Assembly: GCF_965221685.1 (NCBI RefSeq)
Contig: NZ_OZ244907.1
Length of the DNA: 64,000 nucleotides
Source: Palauibacter sp022826685
Lineage (GTDB): Bacteria > Gemmatimonadota > Gemmatimonadetes > Palauibacterales > Palauibacteraceae
Reading direction: 5' to 3' (one strand)
Every line of letters starts with the position of its first letter. The first letter of the stretch is position 1. The notes under the pieces were generated by a model. That model made no database searches, was not told where the DNA came from, and worked only from the letters and a program-made list of their open reading frames with translations. Below, one piece after another: positions 58,843 through 64,000 of the stretch. The translations under genes and the position numbers were made by a program.

Positions 58843-59310
58843 GTGCAGCAAGACGGATCAAGTAGATCGCGTGTATCGCATACAGGGCGGAGTGGGTTCA
58901 GTCTGGTGGAGGTCGCGGTCGCGCTGGCGGTCACAGGCCTGGCCGCGGCCTTCATCATCTCTCGTGAACCCCTCGACCGTTTCAGCCTGACGCGAGCCGC
59001 CCGGGTGGCGGAGTCGCAACTCAGGCTGGCACGTCTCCACGCCGTGGCGACCCATGCGCCCACCGCGGTGACGCTCGTGGGGACCCGGCTCGAAGTATCG
59101 CGGCAAGGGGGTTCACTGCTGTCTCGCGTCGACCTCGGCAGACACACGCTCGGCCGGCTCGATTCGATGCGGTTGCAGCCGTCCACTCTCCGCTTCAACG
59201 CGCGGGGACACGGATCCCCCGGTAGCGTCTACCTGTATCGCGGCGACCGGGGCATTCGGCTGGTGTCGAACTTCGTGGGCCGGGTTCGCCCGGTACCCTT
59301 TCAACATTGA
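58843..59310 (+). CDS. Minor pilin, GspH/FimT-like
   Basis: The 155-residue prepilin has a longer leader (about 20 residues) ending GRSGFSLVEVAVALAVTG, with the G-F cleavage site and Glu5. The rest fits GspH/FimT-like minor pilins (LRLARLHAVATHAPTAVTL). The start is GTG 58843, with AGGGAG six bases upstream; the ATG at 58783 has no such site. The stop overlaps the next start (TTGA). Confidence 0.83.
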   Translation: MQQDGSSRSRVSHTGRSGFSLVEVAVALAVTGLAAAFIISREPLDRFSLTRAARVAESQLRLARLHAVATHAPTAVTLVGTRLEVSRQGGSLLSRVDLGRHTLGRLDSMRLQPSTLRFNARGHGSPGSVYLYRGDRGIRLVSNFVGRVRPVPFQH

Positions 59311-59675
59311 AGACCGCCGGCTTCAGTCTGGTCGAGGTCCTGCTGGCCATCGTCGTGACGTCCGTCGGGGTGCTCGGCGCGGCCGGCGTAGTGCTCGGGA
59401 TCGGTTCGCAGGCGCTCCGGGCGGCGTGGCACACGGAGCACGCGCTCGCGGGTCGAAACGCCGTGGAGTCGCTCGTCCGGGTCGGTTACGCGGCCGCGGG
59501 TTCCCACGCGAGCATCATCGACATCGGCGGACGTCGATTCGACGTGTCGCACGACGTGGCCGAACGGTCGGCGCGGCTCAAGCACGCCCGCGTGACGGTA
59601 TCGCTGCCGCCGGCCCCGGAGGCGGAACTCGAGATCGTGCTCTCGCGGCCCCGCCCGCTGCCCGCGGCGCCATGA
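59307..59675 (+). CDS. Minor pilin, PilV/GspI-like
   Basis: The 122-residue prepilin starts with TTG 59307, overlapping the previous stop. Its leader is only five residues (MKTAG), followed by FSLVEVLLAIVVTSVGVLG, the PilV pattern. The body is short. It is coupled to the next gene as well (ATGA). Minor pilins of this kind prime assembly or cap the fibre. Confidence 0.82.
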   Translation: MKTAGFSLVEVLLAIVVTSVGVLGAAGVVLGIGSQALRAAWHTEHALAGRNAVESLVRVGYAAAGSHASIIDIGGRRFDVSHDVAERSARLKHARVTVSLPPAPEAELEIVLSRPRPLPAAP

Positions 59676-60520
59676 GCGTTCCACGCCGTCTTGCGCCCGC
59701 CGGAGTCTGCGGTGAGGAAGGGTTCACGCTCGCAGAGATGCTCGTCGCGCTGACAGGCGCCGGTTTGCTCATCGGCTTGCTCATAGGCCTGCTGGCGAGT
59801 CAGAGCCGCTTTCACCTGCGTAATGAGGATGCCATCCAGGCCTCGCAGATTGCTCGAGCCCTGTCCGACGGAATGGGAGCGGAGATCCGCGGAGCCGGGC
59901 CGGGCGACCTGCTCCTTGCGACGCCCGACACGGTGTCGGTCCGCGTGGACATCTTGAAGGCGGTCGTATGCGGCACGGCGAGCGGCGGCTCCATCAATCT
60001 CTTCGCCTACGATTCCATCGCCGCGAATCTTCAGTCCGGGTGGCGTGGCACGGCGCTTTCGGGGCCGTACCAGGCCGCCTGGGTCTACGCGGACGGATTT
60101 ACGCCCGCTTCCAGTGTGTCGACCGCTGCGGAGACCGCTTGCAGGTCGGCCGGAGCGGATGGGGCGAATCGCGTGTCGACCCGGTGGTTCCGCCGCACAA
60201 GCGGCTGGAGCGGAGGCTTCGCGGCGTTGCCTGCGCCCGGCTCACTCGCTCGCGTCTATGGACGGCTCACCTACGCCATCCACTCATCCGATTCCGAGTC
60301 GGGAACGGTGTCCATCCGGCGCAACGGGCAGGAGTTCGTGTCCCCCCTCGAATCCGGCGCCGCGTTCGAGTACCGGTTGTCGAGCGGCGCCATTCAGGCC
60401 CGCGTAGGGCCCGGCGACCTTTCCCGCGTGCGCGAAGTCCGGCTGATCGGTACGGCGGTCGGCCGAAACGGACGTGCGGCGGGCCGGCGAGTCGTTCACG
60501 CGATGTCGCTCCGCAACTGA
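59672..60520 (+). CDS. Minor pilin, PilW/GspJ-like
   Basis: The 282-residue prepilin has leader cleavage in EEGFTLAEMLVALTGAG, followed by a long beta-rich domain with two cysteines (VVCGTASG and ETACRSAG). The segment SQIARALSDGMGAEIRGAGPG is typical of PilW. It is the largest minor pilin here, probably at the tip. ATG 59672 overlaps the stop before it. Confidence 0.82.
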   Translation: MSVPRRLAPAGVCGEEGFTLAEMLVALTGAGLLIGLLIGLLASQSRFHLRNEDAIQASQIARALSDGMGAEIRGAGPGDLLLATPDTVSVRVDILKAVVCGTASGGSINLFAYDSIAANLQSGWRGTALSGPYQAAWVYADGFTPASSVSTAAETACRSAGADGANRVSTRWFRRTSGWSGGFAALPAPGSLARVYGRLTYAIHSSDSESGTVSIRRNGQEFVSPLESGAAFEYRLSSGAIQARVGPGDLSRVREVRLIGTAVGRNGRAAGRRVVHAMSLRN

Positions 60521-60523
60521 GAC

Positions 60524-61483
60524 ATGAGAGGATTCGGATTGCGGCGTCGGAAGACGACCGTGGGCGTCGATATCGGCACCGGCTTCAGCAAGGCCGCAGT
60601 GATCGACCATGGCGAGAGCGGGCCACGCCTGACAGGGCTCGCGACCGCCCCGAACGAGACGGACGCCGTGCGCGGTGGGGCGATCAGGGATCCGGAGCGG
60701 GTCGCCGAGACGCTTTCCGCGCTGTTCAAGCGGGAGCGAATCAAACCCCGAAACGTGACCATCGGCATTGGTGGGCGCGATGTCCTGAGCAAGGTGATCG
60801 AGATCGACCGGATGGATGAGGCGGAGGCCCGCGCCGTGATGCCGTGGGAGGCGGAGCAGCACGTCCCTTTCGACATGAAGAACGCGGAACTGGACTTCGC
60901 GATCATCGATCCGAACGGAGAGAGCTCGACGATGACCGTGCTGCTCGCGGTGGCAAAGCGCGACGTCGTCGAGGCACGCGTCGCACTCCTGCGGCGGGCG
61001 GACCTGAACCCGACGATCGTCGACGTGGAGGTCCTGGCCCTTCGCAACGCGTTCGAGGCGAACTATCCGACCGCGATGAAGGACGTGACGGTGCTGGCCG
61101 ACATCGGGGTCCATTCGACCGCCATTCACCTGCTCCGGAACGGACTTCCCCTGCTGACCCGCGAACTGGCCGTCGGCGCCCCGGCCGCGGACGAACCGGA
61201 AGCGTGCGCCCGCCGGATCGCGCGCGGCATCGACCGGACGGGGGCGCTCGTCGAGACGGGACCGGGGATCGCACGCGTATACCTGTGCGGGGGAGGAGCC
61301 ACGGCGTCCGGACTGGTCGAGATTCTCGCGGAATCGACCGGTGTGGAAACGCGCCTCGCGAGTGCGTTCGAACGCATCGAGGTGGCGCCAGAGGTCGCGG
61401 ACCGAACGGATCTGGGCTCGGTGGCGCCGATGCTCATGCTCCCGGTCGGGCTGGCTCTTCGGCCCCCGGCCCGGGGCGGCTGA
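60524..61483 (+). CDS. pilM: Type IV pilus assembly protein PilM
   Basis: The 319-residue protein has the actin/FtsA-like ATPase fold: TTVGVDIGTGFSKAAVID at 11-28, and AEARAVMPWEAEQHVPFDM, the PilM signature. Then VLADIGVHSTAIHLL and YLCGGGATASGL follow. It binds the N-terminal INLLP motif of PilN at the cytoplasmic face. It begins the pilMNOPQ alignment complex, three bases after the last minor pilin. Confidence 0.93.
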   Translation: MRGFGLRRRKTTVGVDIGTGFSKAAVIDHGESGPRLTGLATAPNETDAVRGGAIRDPERVAETLSALFKRERIKPRNVTIGIGGRDVLSKVIEIDRMDEAEARAVMPWEAEQHVPFDMKNAELDFAIIDPNGESSTMTVLLAVAKRDVVEARVALLRRADLNPTIVDVEVLALRNAFEANYPTAMKDVTVLADIGVHSTAIHLLRNGLPLLTRELAVGAPAADEPEACARRIARGIDRTGALVETGPGIARVYLCGGGATASGLVEILAESTGVETRLASAFERIEVAPEVADRTDLGSVAPMLMLPVGLALRPPARGG

Positions 61484-61505
61484 ACGTGGAGGCGCGGGTA
61501 AGACC

Positions 61506-62126
61506 ATGATCGAGATCAATCTCCTGCCCGAATCTCTGCGAGCCCGGCAAGGGATCGCGACGAACCGGCACGCCGAAGGCGGTTTCCGCATCGATGTTTG
61601 GGGTGTCGCACTGCTGATCGCGGCACTGACCATCCCGCCGGGCACGGTCGCGCTGTGGTGGTCGCAACGGGCCGAAACCCTCGAACTCCGGGCGCGTCTC
61701 GAAGCGGTCATGGCGGACTCGGCGCGGCTCGCCGAACTCCAGGCGGCAAGCGACAGTCTGTCGGAGCGGTCTCGCGAGATCCGAGAGCGCGTCTTACTGG
61801 TCGAACAACTGGACCGCGATCGGTTCGCATGGCCGCACATGATGGATGAAATCAGCCGGGCGCTCCCGCCGCCGGCGTGGCTGATCTCCCTGCGTCAACT
61901 GTCGCCGCCGCCCGACCTTGCCGTCGAACTCCAGGGGGTTGCGGGCAATCCGCTCGCGATCACGGAATTCGTCCGTAGCCTGGGGATCTCGGACTACATC
62001 GCCGATGTGAGGATCGTCGGCAGCCAGCAGCAGGGATCCGATCCCGATCAGGGTTCCCGGCAGGCCTTCACCCTCGTTCTTCGGTTCGCCCACGCGTCCG
62101 CCCTTCGGCGGATCGAACCCACTTGA
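61506..62126 (+). CDS. pilN: Type IV pilus assembly protein PilN
   Basis: The 206-residue protein starts MIEINLLPESLRARQG; the INLLP motif docks on PilM. One membrane helix (about 34-52) precedes a coiled coil (about 57-100) and a ferredoxin-like periplasmic domain. It pairs with PilO. ATG 61506 is 22 bases after pilM. The stop overlaps the pilO start (TTGA). Confidence 0.9.
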   Translation: MIEINLLPESLRARQGIATNRHAEGGFRIDVWGVALLIAALTIPPGTVALWWSQRAETLELRARLEAVMADSARLAELQAASDSLSERSREIRERVLLVEQLDRDRFAWPHMMDEISRALPPPAWLISLRQLSPPPDLAVELQGVAGNPLAITEFVRSLGISDYIADVRIVGSQQQGSDPDQGSRQAFTLVLRFAHASALRRIEPT

Positions 62127-62749
62127 CCGTGCTGGCCATGGATTCCCGCGCGCAGTACCGGGTGCTCGGACTCGTCCTCCTGCTGGGCGGCGGGACGGCC
62201 TTCCATCTGTACTTCGGGAACCCGCGAAGGGTGGAGCTCGCCGAGATGGCGGAGCGGGTCGAGCAGGCGGAGCGGGCCATCGCCCTCTCCGGACTGCCTG
62301 CAGGCGACCTGGACGCGATACAAGAGAGTCTCGTACTCGGTGAACGACAGCTCGCCGTGCTGAAACGGCTCGTTCCGCGAGAGGGTGAAGTCGCCGCCAT
62401 CTACGAAGCCATCGCGGCCGAAACGCAGTCGCTCGGTCTCGAACTCGTCCACGCCCTGCCCGCCGATCCCGTGGCCGACTCCACCGGCTACTTCGTACGG
62501 CAACAGTGGGCGCTCCAGGTGGAGGGGGCGTACCACGATGTCGGGACGCTCCTGACGCGAATCGCCGGCTTCGCCCGAATCGTGCGGCCCGAGGTCGAGG
62601 AAATCGTACCCTCGCGGATCACCAACTCGGGACGGCAACTCGTTCACGCGCGCTTCAGCCTCGAAACCTTCGTGCTTCCGCCGGAGGACAGCACTTCGCT
62701 GGAGGACAGCAATTCGCCGGAGGACAGCAATTCGCCGGAGGAAGGATGA
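62123..62749 (+). CDS. pilO: Type IV pilus assembly protein PilO
   Basis: The 208-residue protein has a membrane helix (YRVLGLVLLLGGGTAFHLYF), a coiled coil and a periplasmic ferredoxin-like domain (LQVEGAYHDVGTLLTRIAGF). TTG 62123 overlaps the pilN stop; ATG 62138 is an alternative, but it has no ribosome site. The C-terminus is an acidic tail made of three EDS-type six-residue repeats (PEDSTSLEDSNSPEDSNS) encoded by an 18-base tandem repeat next to the pilP start. Confidence 0.88.
   Translation: MTVLAMDSRAQYRVLGLVLLLGGGTAFHLYFGNPRRVELAEMAERVEQAERAIALSGLPAGDLDAIQESLVLGERQLAVLKRLVPREGEVAAIYEAIAAETQSLGLELVHALPADPVADSTGYFVRQQWALQVEGAYHDVGTLLTRIAGFARIVRPEVEEIVPSRITNSGRQLVHARFSLETFVLPPEDSTSLEDSNSPEDSNSPEEG
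62683..62736 (+). repeat. 18-base tandem repeat at 3' end of pilO
   Basis: Three 18-base units start at 62683, 62701 and 62719. Units two and three are identical; unit one differs at two bases. Each begins GGAGGACAGCA. A fourth GGAGGA at 62737 is the pilP ribosome-binding site, so the array repeats an SD-like core at 18-base spacing in front of pilP. Confidence 0.9.
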
Positions 62750-63153
62750 TTCGCTTGATTCTCGCCGTCGTGCTCGCCGCGGCGTTCCGGACCGGGCCAT
62801 TGGAGGTTGCGGCGCAAACACGGCCGCCACCGATCTACGAGCGGGAGGTCTTCAGCTACCCCGCCTTCGACCGACGCGACCCGTTCCAGCCGCTTCACCT
62901 CGATACGCAGGCGGGGCCCCGTTTCGGAGACCTCACGCTGGTCGGCGTCCTGTACAACCCGCAACTGGGAAGCGTGGCGATTCTGACCGATCGATCGACG
63001 GGCCGGCGGTACCGAGCCCGCGAACGCGACATCATCGGCACGGCCCGCGTCGTGCGGATTCGCATGGAGGAGGTGGATTTCGTGATCACGAACTTCGGGG
63101 TCAGCCGTCAGGAGACGTTACGGGCAAGGCGTGAACGGGGGACAGGCGGATGA
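62746..63153 (+). CDS. pilP: Type IV pilus protein PilP-like
   Basis: The 135-residue protein has a signal peptide (MIRLILAVVLAAAFRTG..AAQT) and a PilP-type beta domain: FDRRDPFQPL, LTLVGVLYNPQLGSVAIL, YRARERDIIGTARV. There is no lipobox cysteine, unlike classic PilP lipoproteins. It bridges PilNO to the secretin. GGAGGAAGG lies directly before ATG 62746; the start overlaps the pilO stop and the end overlaps pilQ (ATGA at both). Confidence 0.85.
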   Translation: MIRLILAVVLAAAFRTGPLEVAAQTRPPPIYEREVFSYPAFDRRDPFQPLHLDTQAGPRFGDLTLVGVLYNPQLGSVAILTDRSTGRRYRARERDIIGTARVVRIRMEEVDFVITNFGVSRQETLRARRERGTGG

Positions 63154-64000
63154 TCTCCCGGACCATTCTCGCGTTCGCCGCAGTGGTCGCGACGACGTCC
63201 CCAACCGAGATGCGGGAAGTCAGGATCGCGTCCGAGGGGACGGAAACCAAAATCACGGTGGTCGTCGGCGGACCGGCCACGCCCCGCCACATGATGCTCG
63301 CCAATCCTCCGCGGCTGCTTCTGGACATTGACGGTGTGGACCAGGGACTGGCGCGCCGTCACTACGACCGGATCGACCGAGGCGGAGTGCTCGGCATGCG
63401 TTCAACCCAATTCCGGCCCGAGACGGTGCGGCTCGTGTTCGACCTCCAGCGAGAAACGCGCTACCGCGTATCCGTGGACTCCGGTGCGGTTCGCGTGACC
63501 TTCCTGAATCCCGGGCCGCCTTTCCCTCCCTGGTCGACTTCCGGCGCCGGCGCGCCAGCCGAGGCCCGGGGAACGCGGGACACTCTCCGGTCGCCACAGC
63601 TTCCCCTTCCCGAGCAGGCCCTGCCGCGAATCTCCGTCGTGTACGACAGCGCCAGCATGCTCGACGTCCTCGCCGGTTTCTCGGAGTTCGCGGACATCTC
63701 GGTTGTTCCGAACGGCGAGGTCGCGTCCGTCGTCGTGCGAGGCATCGACATCCGGGATCAGCCGTGGGATGTGGCGTTGAACGCGATCCTGTCGGCGCAG
63801 AACCTCGGCTGGCACAGGACCGAGAGCGGGATCATCGTTGTCGACTGGCTGGAGAACCTCCAGGCGCGGGATCAGCTGCTCAGCGAAACGCGCGTGATCC
63901 GCGTCAACTATGCGCGGGCGGATTCGGTGGCGGAGACGCTCCGGCATCTGGCTACGCCCGACCGCGGCAAGGTGGTGTCGTTCTCCGGCAGCAACACCGT
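63150..64000 (+). CDS. pilQ: Type IV pilus secretin PilQ, N-terminal part
   Basis: 283 residues are visible before the window ends; PilQ forms the outer-membrane pore. There is a signal peptide (MISRTILAFAAVVATTS), one AMIN domain (about 20-110, VRIASEGTETKITVVVGG; RLVFDLQRETRYRV) that binds peptidoglycan, a proline-rich linker, and the secretin/TonB short N-terminal domain (ISVVYDSASMLDVLAGFSEF; QPWDVALNAILSAQNLGW), then the start of an N1 domain. The secretin core is outside the window. ATG 63150 overlaps the pilP stop. Confidence 0.9.
   Translation, partial: MISRTILAFAAVVATTSPTEMREVRIASEGTETKITVVVGGPATPRHMMLANPPRLLLDIDGVDQGLARRHYDRIDRGGVLGMRSTQFRPETVRLVFDLQRETRYRVSVDSGAVRVTFLNPGPPFPPWSTSGAGAPAEARGTRDTLRSPQLPLPEQALPRISVVYDSASMLDVLAGFSEFADISVVPNGEVASVVVRGIDIRDQPWDVALNAILSAQNLGWHRTESGIIVVDWLENLQARDQLLSETRVIRVNYARADSVAETLRHLATPDRGKVVSFSGSNT

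Noticed and set aside
53849..64000. Type II secretion system
   Set aside because: The presence of PilT, PilM with PilN's INLLP motif, PilO, PilP and PilV/PilW-like minor pilins fits type IV pili; GspC, GspL and GspK are absent.
1..64000. tRNA genes
   Set aside because: Gaps long enough for a tRNA are few, and none contains a recognisable T-loop with a matching acceptor stem.

Overview
The window is a dense, high-GC (roughly two thirds G+C) bacterial chromosome segment of about 61 genes with very short gaps. No tRNA, rRNA, CRISPR array or transposase is visible. The gene content points to a diderm bacterium: Kdo transferase (lipopolysaccharide), a CcmABCD haem exporter, a TonB-like protein and a PilMNOPQ type IV pilus. 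Two secreted proteins that pair a carboxypeptidase-regulatory-like domain with a TonB-plug-like domain but lack a barrel, together with secreted M20 and creatininase-family enzymes, an archaeal-type ApgM and a distinctive LeuRS, resemble Gemmatimonadota. That assignment is inference from family knowledge, not a database result.

Layout. 0-7.4 kb: a partial unknown gene, DoxX, leuS, a coupled minus-strand operon (D12 DNA methyltransferase, aminopeptidase-like lipoprotein, YggX-like protein) and waaA. 7.4-15.2 kb: PLDc_N protein and ABC exporter, uvrA coupled to a glycosyltransferase, saccharopine-dehydrogenase-like enzyme, metallophosphoesterase. 15.2-17.3 kb: a two-gene accessory island flanked by a duplicated 3' end of the phosphoesterase gene. 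17.4-24.3 kb: gyrA, threonine-dehydratase-like enzyme, HAD phosphatase and a membrane-anchored unknown, all in overlapping reading frames, then a DsbA/VKOR disulfide pair. 24.2-30.1 kb (minus): creatininase-like and M20 enzymes, a primary-type sigma factor, and ccmABCD, including a 50-residue ccmD. 30.2-36.2 kb: apgM, a second regulatory/plug-like secreted protein, an SPW membrane protein, and a csoR-copA copper operon with a clear promoter/operator. 36.3-42.8 kb: PspA-like protein, sodium symporter, K+ channel, a degenerate DEAD-box-like protein with a DbpA RNA-binding domain, and an AGCS symporter. 42.8-52.2 kb: a ubiquitin-like protein and small partner, serine biosynthesis (class V aminotransferase plus serA), and a minus-strand run tdh, lipoprotein, kbl, rpe, moeB-rhodanese, cobalamin-binding protein. 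52.4-64 kb: a TonB-like gene and then a continuous type IV pilus operon (comEA-like, pilB, pilT, pilC, unknown, pilin, three minor pilins, pilMNOP, partial pilQ).

How it fits together. Neighbouring genes are commonly coupled by ATGA, GTGA or TTGA overlaps, which fixes many starts. Threonine catabolism (Tdh/Kbl), serine synthesis, amino-acid symporters and secreted peptidases suggest an amino-acid-oriented metabolism. DsbA/VKOR and CcmABCD serve envelope protein folding and cytochrome c maturation. The comEA-like gene coupled to pilB suggests that the pilus may serve DNA uptake. I found no clear novel defence system. The strongest leads are the duplication-flanked island, the pseudo-helicase, the ubiquitin-like pair and the comEA-pilus linkage.
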